From Vallitalea pronyensis (lineage in GTDB: Bacteria > Bacillota > Clostridia > Lachnospirales > Vallitaleaceae), in contig NZ_CP058649.1 in the NCBI RefSeq assembly GCF_018141445.1, positions 2,003,001 to 2,067,000 of the forward strand: a DNA stretch of 64,000 nt. Direction: 5' to 3'. Both the position numbers and the translations under genes were made by a program. This document shows positions 9,138 to 16,782 of the stretch, piece by piece. Position 1 is the first letter of the stretch. Every line of letters begins with the position of its first letter. Below the pieces are notes generated by a model, which was not told where the DNA came from, made no database searches, and was given only the letters and a program-made list of their open reading frames with translations.

Positions 9138-10031
9138 ATGGGGAGAAAAAAACATAAGCTAAAGCATAGTATCCGTAAGGTACTAAAAAAAAGAGCACCC
9201 AATCGCTCCTTGTTAGGGGATGTGTTTATACTGATTATGCTTCTTGCCATTGGTGCATTTTTAGCGCTGCCACTGGTGCTTGTTATCAGTAATGCCTTTA
9301 AGCCCTTGGATGAGATCTTTTTATTTCCACCTCGATTTTTTGTCAGAAATCCCACCATGAATAATTTTCGGGATTTACTGGTTTTAATGAGTAATTCATG
9401 GGTACCCTTTACCCGATATTTTTTCAACACCATCTTTATGACAGCCGTTGGAACAGCAGGTCATGTGATTGTAGCTTCCATGGCAGCCTATGCCTTGGAG
9501 AAACATGGTTTTCCAGGAAGTAAAACATTTTTCAAGATTATCATTACCACTTTGATGTTTTCACCGGTGGTGACAGCTATTCCCAATTACTTGACCATGT
9601 CAAAAATTGGCTTTCTAGACAGTTATTTATCCATCATTATACCTGCATTTGGCTTTCCATTAGGGCTTTTTCTTATGAAGCAATTCATGGTCAATGTGCC
9701 AAATTCATTAATTGAATCGGCTAGATTAGATGGGGCCAGCGAATGGAAGATTCTATGGAAGGTGGTCATGCCAATGGTAAAACCAGCCTGGTTAACATTG
9801 GTCATCTTCTCTTTCCAAGGCTTATGGAACGCAACTGGCGGTACTTATATCTACAGTGAAGAACTAAAAACATTACCCTACGCCTTGAACCAAATACGCC
9901 TTGGCGGAATAGCAAGGCAGGGAACAGGAGCAGCCGTTCAACTTCTTATGTTGATTGTTCCAGTCACCATGTTTATCATTACACAAAGTAATATTATTGA
10001 AACCATGGCCAGCTCTGGACTAAAAGAATAA
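9138..10031 (+). CDS. Carbohydrate ABC transporter permease, MalG-type
   Basis: This 297-residue partner of the preceding permease has about six membrane segments and the EAA loop ESARLDGASEWKILWKVVMP at about 194-213, ending in the usual ASSGLKE C-terminus of MalG-like proteins. It starts 2 bases after the preceding stop. A normal MalFGK2-type importer also needs two ATPase subunits, which are not encoded here. Confidence 0.9.
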   Translation: MGRKKHKLKHSIRKVLKKRAPNRSLLGDVFILIMLLAIGAFLALPLVLVISNAFKPLDEIFLFPPRFFVRNPTMNNFRDLLVLMSNSWVPFTRYFFNTIFMTAVGTAGHVIVASMAAYALEKHGFPGSKTFFKIIITTLMFSPVVTAIPNYLTMSKIGFLDSYLSIIIPAFGFPLGLFLMKQFMVNVPNSLIESARLDGASEWKILWKVVMPMVKPAWLTLVIFSFQGLWNATGGTYIYSEELKTLPYALNQIRLGGIARQGTGAAVQLLMLIVPVTMFIITQSNIIETMASSGLKE

Positions 10032-10044
10032 AGGAGGGATGACA

Positions 10045-11538
10045 ATGAAGCGGATATCATCATTTGCCCTGTCTGTATTCTTATTGTTTGTTAACAGCCC
10101 AGCTACCTTTGCTGAGGCACCCTATGACAGCTATACCTATGATTACTATGGTCGGGTTGTACCGTCTCCAGACCCTTATACACCTAGCCGAATAATCAAT
10201 GGTGAAGGTCTAGGGATTGGAAAACTGAGTGGACCGAAAGACATCTTCGTGTCCAGGCAGTCTGACATCTACATTGTGGATACAGGGAACAACCGCATTA
10301 TTATAACAGACCGTCACTGGAACCTGCTTCGGGTGATTGACGGCTTTTATCACAATGGTGAATGGGATACATTCAACAATCCAGGTGGTATTTTTGTCAC
10401 AAAAAATAACCATATATATGTTGCAGATACAACGAATCAAAGAATTGTTGAACTGGATGAAGAAGGAAATCTTGTGCGCATTATTGGACGACCAGAGTCT
10501 GAAATTTTGGATGAGAATTTTCTATATATGCCCACTTCTTTGGTGTTAGACAGTGCAGGAAGGATATATGTGATCGGTTTAAGTGTGAATCAAGGTATCA
10601 TTGAGCTGAATTCGGATGGTGAATTTAGCGGTTTTATAGGGGCAAGCAAGGTAACCCCCAGTGTCAGTGATATTATCTGGAAAAGAATTTCAACCCAAGA
10701 GCAAAGAAAAAGAATGATTGCATTTGTACCAACAGAGTACAACAACATAGCCATTGATACAAAAGGCTTCTTGTATACCGTGACAAGTACACTGGATGAG
10801 AAAGTCCTAGGGGCTGCCATTGCAAGTCGAAGTTCAAACGACACAGGCGCACCCATTAAGAAACTCAACCTCCAAGGCAGCGACGTGATGCGAAGAAAAG
10901 GATCTTTTTTACCTGCTGGGGATATTGCTTATCCACCCAGTATAATTCCTAACTTTAAATACACAGGGCCATCAAGATTAGTGGATGTATGTGTGGAAGC
11001 ATTTGGCGGTTATACCGTACTGGACAGCAATCGAGGGCATGTGTTTACATATGATGGCGATGGCAATCTTATGTATGCTTTTGGTGCTCCTGGTGAAACC
11101 AAAGGCACCTTTCGCTTACCCATTGCAATTGAGGTCTTAGATAACCGCATGTTTGTGGTGGATATGGGCTCAAACAATATCACAGAATTTCAGGTAACAG
11201 ACTATGGCAGCATGGTGAAAGAGGCTATTGCCCATCATCACGAAGGACTTTATGAAGAAGCAACACATAAATGGTATCAGGTCTTAAAGAAGAATGCCAA
11301 CTCTGAACTTGCCTATACGGGTATTGGCAAAGCTTTTCTAAGAAAAGGTGACTATGGAGAAGCCCTTAGATACTTCAAATTAGGTCATAACAAAATATAC
11401 TACTCTAAGGCATTTAAGTATTATCGAAGAGAGGTTCTTAGTGAAAATTTTAATGGGATCATGGTTGTTGTACTATTGCTCAGTATTGGCATCTATGTCA
11501 GGATACGGTATAAAAAGCGCAAAGGAGTGAAGTCATGA
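10045..11538 (+). CDS. Secreted NHL-repeat beta-propeller with TPR and C-terminal membrane anchor
   Basis: This protein of about 497 residues has a signal peptide (cleavage near AEAPY), several NHL-type propeller repeats over about 45-390 (for example GPKDIFVSRQSDIYIVDTGN and GGIFVTKNNHIYVADTTN), a helical TPR-like stretch at about 392-450 (HHEGLYEEATHKWYQVLKK; AYTGIGKAFLRKGDYGEAL) and a C-terminal membrane segment (about 466-485) followed by a basic tail. The propeller would therefore sit outside, anchored by its C-terminus. The start at 10045 is preferred because AAGGAGGG ends 6 bases before it. Its stop overlaps the YIP1 gene by four bases, suggesting the two work together. Function is unknown; a binding or assembly platform is inference. 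Confidence 0.75.
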   Translation: MKRISSFALSVFLLFVNSPATFAEAPYDSYTYDYYGRVVPSPDPYTPSRIINGEGLGIGKLSGPKDIFVSRQSDIYIVDTGNNRIIITDRHWNLLRVIDGFYHNGEWDTFNNPGGIFVTKNNHIYVADTTNQRIVELDEEGNLVRIIGRPESEILDENFLYMPTSLVLDSAGRIYVIGLSVNQGIIELNSDGEFSGFIGASKVTPSVSDIIWKRISTQEQRKRMIAFVPTEYNNIAIDTKGFLYTVTSTLDEKVLGAAIASRSSNDTGAPIKKLNLQGSDVMRRKGSFLPAGDIAYPPSIIPNFKYTGPSRLVDVCVEAFGGYTVLDSNRGHVFTYDGDGNLMYAFGAPGETKGTFRLPIAIEVLDNRMFVVDMGSNNITEFQVTDYGSMVKEAIAHHHEGLYEEATHKWYQVLKKNANSELAYTGIGKAFLRKGDYGEALRYFKLGHNKIYYSKAFKYYRREVLSENFNGIMVVVLLLSIGIYVRIRYKKRKGVKS

Positions 11539-12161
11539 AAGCTTTAAGAGAAAAATTATCTTACACCACCTATTTAATTTTTCACCCCTTTGATGCTTTC
11601 TGGGATCTAAAACATGAGAAGCGGGGGAGTTTATCAGCAGGTCTTGTCATACTACTTATTGTGGCTATCCAGCAAGGCTTGAATAATCAATACACGGGCT
11701 TTATTTTTAATAATAGGAACGTCAAACACGTCTCTATGTTAGTCTCCATGACTTCCATTATTGCACCCTTGTTGTTGTGGTGTATCTCTAATTGGTGCCT
11801 GTCATCGGTGATGGAAGGTGAGGGCAGTTTTAAAGATATTGTCATGTACACCACCTATGCTCTTTCACCACTGCTGTTTATGAATATACCCATATTGCTG
11901 CTGAGTAATGTACTTGTCCGTGAAGAGGCATCTGTACTGGTTGTTCTTACAGGTGTAGCTAATGTCTGGACAGTTGGGCTCATCCTCGTTGCCACCATGA
12001 TGGTCCACAATTACACCATGTTACGTACGCTTATCACCTCTGTTTTTATTGTTGTTGGTATGGGGCTCATTATATTTGTCGGTTTATTATTTTTTAGTCT
12101 TGGTCAGAAAATATTTGAGTTTATTGTTTCGGTTTACAAAGAAATTCTACTTCGGATGTAG
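11535..12161 (+). CDS. YIP1 family membrane protein
   Basis: This 208-residue integral membrane protein has about five hydrophobic segments and the opening HPFDAFWDLKHEKRGSLSAG, characteristic of bacterial YIP1-domain proteins. It is translationally coupled to the upstream NHL-TPR gene (ATGA overlap) and lies 14 bases before the DUF5696-like gene. YIP1 proteins in bacteria have no settled function. The fixed coupling to a membrane-anchored propeller suggests it is part of an envelope complex around the sugar importers. Confidence 0.78.
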   Translation: MKALREKLSYTTYLIFHPFDAFWDLKHEKRGSLSAGLVILLIVAIQQGLNNQYTGFIFNNRNVKHVSMLVSMTSIIAPLLLWCISNWCLSSVMEGEGSFKDIVMYTTYALSPLLFMNIPILLLSNVLVREEASVLVVLTGVANVWTVGLILVATMMVHNYTMLRTLITSVFIVVGMGLIIFVGLLFFSLGQKIFEFIVSVYKEILLRM

Positions 12162-12175
12162 GGAAAGGAAGGCCT

Positions 12176-14779
12176 ATGAAGCATACACAATACAATTGTA
12201 AGCCACGAAAACCTATCATGATAGCCATGTTTGTCATTTTCCTAGGGTTGATGTTGATGGTAACAGGATGTGCCAGTAAGCGTCATGGTGAAACGGTTAC
12301 AACCTGGCGTGTTAACGAAGCAGAACTGCTTCAAGTAGGCGAGCACACAAGTAAATCCTTTAAAACGGTCATGGAGAATGAACGCTATCGTCTCTTGTTC
12401 AAAGAAAGTTCAGCAGAGATTGCCATTGAACATATAAAAGAGGGGTACATTTGGTATTCTAACCCACAAAACATTGAGGATGATACCATTGCAAATAAGG
12501 TGAATAAAGGTGAATTGGCAGCTCAAATGATTATTAAATATTTTACGCCTATGAACAAATTAGCCATCATGAATACCTATACAGATGCGGTGGAAGCTTC
12601 TCAATACGCTTTTGAATATACGGATTCAGGTGTAAAAGTGACGTATTCCATTGGTATTCAGCCTAGAAAATGGCTCATGCCAAAGGTGGTCAGTCAGGAG
12701 CGTTTTGAGAACGATATACTACCATCTATTGAGGAAGCAAAAGACCAAAAGTATGTGAAATCACGGTATACTTTAATTGAGTTAGCCAAACTTGATGGGG
12801 ATATTAAAAAAGAAATGCTTGAAGCGTATCCTATTCTTGAAAAACACAATGTATATCTATTACGGGATGTTAATGACAGGATCAAAGAAAAGGTGGAAGC
12901 CATTTTTGTCCAGATAGGGTATACATTTGACGATAAAGCGAAAGACAATGCGCACAATAACTTGTCAGTAGAGGAAGAAGGCAACCCTGTTTTCCAAGTA
13001 GCTATTGACTATAGCCTTTCAAGTGATGGTTTACGTGTGCTTGTACCCAAAAAAGATATGATCTATCCAGAAGGCTACCGTTTTATGAAAATTGAAGTAC
13101 TGCCTTATTTTGGTGCTCAAGATATGGATGCATCAGGGTATATGTTTGTACCAGATGGATCAGGGGCTTTAATTCATCTCAATAATAATAAACAGCACTT
13201 AAGTCCTTACAACGGTAAAATATATGGGGATGATTTGGCCATTACACAAGAAGAGGCCTTTAACAAGACCCAGCAGATTTATTTACCAGTCTTTGGTATA
13301 AAAAATCAGGATAGTGGTTTTGTAGCAATTGTTGAACAGGGTGACGGCTTTGGTTATATCCACGCAGATATTAGCCAAAGAAAGAATGCCTATAACTATG
13401 TCTATAGTTCCTATAATATCTTAGAGCTGACAGAAGTTTCTTTATCTGGAAAAGAAGAAACCAGCATTAGCATGTTTCAAGAGTATCATACACCCAGTGA
13501 TATATGTATTTCGTATCACATCCTAGATCATGATCATGCCACCTACTCAGGCATGGCAAATGTGGTAAGAGATTATTATGTCCACCAAGGAGACCTTCAA
13601 AAACAAGACCCATCAGAAGTATCTCTTCTTATTGATTTTCTAGGTGCTATCATGGATAAAAAGCCTATTTTAGGTGTAAGCCGTCACGTTGTTGTGCCAC
13701 TGACCACATTTCGGCAAGCTCAAGACATCATGGATACAATCAGTGAATGGGAATTAGGCAACATACAAGTGAAATACACCGGTTGGATGGACTACGGCTT
13801 ATATCATCCTGTAGCTAATAAAATGTCCATTGAAAGTAAGTTGGGGGGCAAGAAAGGTTTTTATAACCTGCGTGATTATCTAGAAGAAAAAGGCTACGGT
13901 TTTTACCCAGATGTTGATTTTCAAACGGTTAAACAGGATAGAAAGTTTGATGGTTTTAATGCCTATAGGGATGGTTCTAAGAATATTTCAAGAGAAGTAT
14001 CAAAAGGTTACCAGTATGTGCCCAATATATTTTTACCAGAAGCTTCATTCCGTATTGTTTCACCTAAAAAATATGAGGCATACATGCAGGCCTATATGAA
14101 GGACTATAAAAAAACAAAGGTCCATAACCTGTCCCTTGCTAACATGGGTGAACAGCTTATCAGTGACTACGATGTGAAGGATATTTGGGATCGGGAAAGG
14201 GCAAAAGCGCTCATCAAGAAAAGGTTAAATGCATTGCAGGAAATGGGCTATTCTTTAATGGCATCAGGCGCTAATGGCTATACCCTTAAAAGTATGCATC
14301 ACCTGTTGAATCTACCTACTGGATCCAGCAATTATCATATAGCGGATGAAAGTATTCCTTTTATTCAAATGGTGCTAAGCGGCTACAAGACTTACTATAC
14401 GACGCCCATTAATTACATTGACGCCTCTTTTGATTGGATGAAATTACGCTTGATTGAAACCGGTTCATCCATCTATTATCAGCTTGGTTATGCGGAGAAT
14501 AGCCGCATCAACAATGTGATGGACTACGATCATTACTATACATTTAACTATGAATTATGGATGGAAGACATCCTAGACATGCACGTATTTGTCAATGATG
14601 CTTTAAAACATACCTTAGGTCAATCCATCATCAGGCATGAGCCATTAGCAGATGATGTTGTGCGTGTCACCTATGAAAATGGCGATTACTATGTAATTAA
14701 TTATGCTAAGAAACCCTATGATTATCAGGGTCAGCAAGTGGGAGCCATGAACTATGTATACGTGAAAGGAGGGTCATAA
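12176..14779 (+). CDS. Large lipoprotein, DUF5696-like
   Basis: This 867-residue extracytoplasmic protein has a signal sequence and a lipobox (MVTGC at about 28-32). I recognise the general character of DUF5696 proteins, which occur beside sugar ABC genes in Paenibacillus-like bacteria. The first third (about 40-300) is mixed alpha/beta. The central part has VPDGSGALIHLNN and GFVAIVEQGDGFGYI. The last 350 residues read like a TIM-barrel glycosidase-like domain (VKYTGWMDYGLYHP; GFYPDVDFQTV; MASGANGY), but no catalytic pair can be assigned. AAGGAAGG precedes the ATG, and the stop abuts the next permease start. A glycan-processing lipoprotein is the best inference. Confidence 0.7.
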   Translation: MKHTQYNCKPRKPIMIAMFVIFLGLMLMVTGCASKRHGETVTTWRVNEAELLQVGEHTSKSFKTVMENERYRLLFKESSAEIAIEHIKEGYIWYSNPQNIEDDTIANKVNKGELAAQMIIKYFTPMNKLAIMNTYTDAVEASQYAFEYTDSGVKVTYSIGIQPRKWLMPKVVSQERFENDILPSIEEAKDQKYVKSRYTLIELAKLDGDIKKEMLEAYPILEKHNVYLLRDVNDRIKEKVEAIFVQIGYTFDDKAKDNAHNNLSVEEEGNPVFQVAIDYSLSSDGLRVLVPKKDMIYPEGYRFMKIEVLPYFGAQDMDASGYMFVPDGSGALIHLNNNKQHLSPYNGKIYGDDLAITQEEAFNKTQQIYLPVFGIKNQDSGFVAIVEQGDGFGYIHADISQRKNAYNYVYSSYNILELTEVSLSGKEETSISMFQEYHTPSDICISYHILDHDHATYSGMANVVRDYYVHQGDLQKQDPSEVSLLIDFLGAIMDKKPILGVSRHVVVPLTTFRQAQDIMDTISEWELGNIQVKYTGWMDYGLYHPVANKMSIESKLGGKKGFYNLRDYLEEKGYGFYPDVDFQTVKQDRKFDGFNAYRDGSKNISREVSKGYQYVPNIFLPEASFRIVSPKKYEAYMQAYMKDYKKTKVHNLSLANMGEQLISDYDVKDIWDRERAKALIKKRLNALQEMGYSLMASGANGYTLKSMHHLLNLPTGSSNYHIADESIPFIQMVLSGYKTYYTTPINYIDASFDWMKLRLIETGSSIYYQLGYAENSRINNVMDYDHYYTFNYELWMEDILDMHVFVNDALKHTLGQSIIRHEPLADDVVRVTYENGDYYVINYAKKPYDYQGQQVGAMNYVYVKGGS

Positions 14780-15751
14780 ATGGGTGCAAAAGGTAACCCT
14801 CAAACCATTAAACAAGTAGGGAAAGGGCTAAGGAAAGGCATATTGACTAAGAAAAACCGAACATTAGCACAGAAGCGAGCAAAAGCCGGTTATCTCTTTG
14901 TTCTTCCTTTTATCATTGGAGGCGTGTCCTTTACGTGTATACCACTTATTCGGTCGTTTATATTCAGCTTAAGCAAATTATCCATTACGGCAACAGGCTA
15001 TGACCTTCACTATGTGGGCTTTAAAAACTATGTGGACGTACTCACTGTAGATGCTTATTTTAGGGTACAATTGTTTAACAGCGTTAAGGAGATGTTATTC
15101 AACCTACCCTTAATATTAATCTTCAGTTTCTTCGCAGCATCACTGCTTAATCAAAAGTTTAAAGGCAGAACCTTAGCAAGAGCGTTCTTTTTCTTACCGG
15201 TTATTCTGGCTTCAGGAGCCATACTGACCTCGGATACGTCAAGCATTATTATGCAGCAGATTACAGGTAGTGGTCAATCCGCAGCAGAAGCCAGTGATAG
15301 CATGTTTACGTCCAATGCCATTTACATGTTTTTGTATAATTCAGGTGTCAGTGAAGCTTACACACAATATATCGTTTCAGCTATTGATAGAATATACGAC
15401 ATTGTTTTATTTTCAGGTGTTCAAATCCTTGTGTTTCTAGCAGGCTTACAATCCATTTCACCGGATTACTATGAAGCATCCATGATTGAAGGTGCTACCA
15501 AATGGGAGAACTTTTGGAAAATAACCTTCCCTATGGTTAGTCCCATGATTTTAGTGAATACCATCTATACCATTATTGATTCTTTTGTCAGTGAGCAGAA
15601 TGAACTTATTGAGCGCATCAATACGGTCATGTACACCAACTTTAAATTTGGATTTGGTTCTGCCATGGCATGGGTATATTTTATCGTTGTTTTTATCATT
15701 CTAGCTATTGTTACACGGGTAATTTCCAAACGGGTATTCTATTATGATTGA
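14780..15751 (+). CDS. Carbohydrate ABC transporter permease (second pair, MalF-type)
   Basis: This 323-residue permease has a basic cytoplasmic N-terminus, about six membrane segments and the EAA loop EASMIEGATKWENFWKITFP at about 236-255. Compared with ordinary MalF-like subunits it carries an unusual polar insertion after the third segment (about 150-205: SDTSSIIMQQITGSGQSAAE and on), predicted to face outside. The ATG directly follows the stop of the DUF5696-like gene, and GGAGG lies within that gene's end. The insertion is shared in spirit by its partner and may contact the large extracytoplasmic proteins of this locus. Confidence 0.88.
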   Translation: MGAKGNPQTIKQVGKGLRKGILTKKNRTLAQKRAKAGYLFVLPFIIGGVSFTCIPLIRSFIFSLSKLSITATGYDLHYVGFKNYVDVLTVDAYFRVQLFNSVKEMLFNLPLILIFSFFAASLLNQKFKGRTLARAFFFLPVILASGAILTSDTSSIIMQQITGSGQSAAEASDSMFTSNAIYMFLYNSGVSEAYTQYIVSAIDRIYDIVLFSGVQILVFLAGLQSISPDYYEASMIEGATKWENFWKITFPMVSPMILVNTIYTIIDSFVSEQNELIERINTVMYTNFKFGFGSAMAWVYFIVVFIILAIVTRVISKRVFYYD

Positions 15752-15764
15752 TGAGGTGACAAAA

Positions 15765-16751
15765 TTGAAAACAAGTGAATATGAAACATTAAAGGAAAAC
15801 ATGAGGCATCGGGGATATGTCCTTTCACGAAAACTAATGAAGGGGTTATGGAGCTTAATTCGTAGTGTTCTCATTATCGGTATTTGTTTTGTGATCATTT
15901 ATCCCTTATTATCCAAAATCAGCGTATCCTTTATGGAAGAAATTGATTTTTATGATGCATCGGTTAAGTATATACCCAGGCATTTTACATGGAACAATTA
16001 TGTGGAGGCATTTCAAGGGATTAAGTTTCCAGAAACATTTAGGAACACCATATTTCTCTCTTTGGTTACCAGTATTTTTCATATGGCATCCTGTACATTT
16101 GTTGCTTATGGATTTGCAAGGTTCCAATTCAAGTGGAAGAAGGTATTGCTTGCATTAGTTGTCATTAGCATTGTCATTCCGCCACAAGTCACCATGGTGT
16201 CTAACTATATTAACTTTAAGTATTTTGATATCTTTGGTATTTATAAACTCATAACAGGCAATCAAGGTATTAATCTATTGAACTCCTTTGCACCATTTTT
16301 TATACTGGGTATTACAGCTTCTGGTATTAAAAATGGTTTGTATATCTTTTTAATGATTCAGTATTTCAGAGGTATGCCAAAGGCATTGGATGAAGCAGCC
16401 TATATTGATGGTGCCAGCTTTTTCCAAGTGTTTCGATACATTATGTTACCAGGTGCTATTCCCATGATGGCAACCGTATTCCTATTTTCTTTTGTGTGGC
16501 AGTATAATGATGTCTATTATGCAACCATCCTGTTTACAGAGCTTCAAGTGTTCTCAACGTCTATTCAAGGCTTGGCCCGTACCACATTATGGGATGTGAC
16601 CAGTAGTATTGGGAGTGAGTCCAATATGGCTTATCAAGCACTGATTCGCTCAGCGGCAACAGTGATGGTCATTGCACCTTTAATTGTACTCTATACCTTT
16701 ACACAGAAATTATTTGTTGAAAGTGTCAGTCGAAGTGGTTTGAAGCTGTAA
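15765..16751 (+). CDS. Carbohydrate ABC transporter permease (second pair, MalG-type)
   Basis: This permease of about 328 residues has about six membrane segments and the EAA loop EAAYIDGASFFQVFRYIMLP, ending VSRSGLKL as in MalG-like subunits. An extra stretch (about 150-185, FKYFDIFGIYKLITGNQGIN) lengthens an external loop. Two starts are possible: the ATG at 15744, which overlaps the previous gene but has no ribosome site, and the TTG at 15765, with GAGGTG 6 bases upstream. I prefer the TTG. Confidence 0.85.
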   Translation: MKTSEYETLKENMRHRGYVLSRKLMKGLWSLIRSVLIIGICFVIIYPLLSKISVSFMEEIDFYDASVKYIPRHFTWNNYVEAFQGIKFPETFRNTIFLSLVTSIFHMASCTFVAYGFARFQFKWKKVLLALVVISIVIPPQVTMVSNYINFKYFDIFGIYKLITGNQGINLLNSFAPFFILGITASGIKNGLYIFLMIQYFRGMPKALDEAAYIDGASFFQVFRYIMLPGAIPMMATVFLFSFVWQYNDVYYATILFTELQVFSTSIQGLARTTLWDVTSSIGSESNMAYQALIRSAATVMVIAPLIVLYTFTQKLFVESVSRSGLKL

Positions 16752-16782
16752 GGCTGAGTGAATGCTATAGGGAGGTCTCGTC

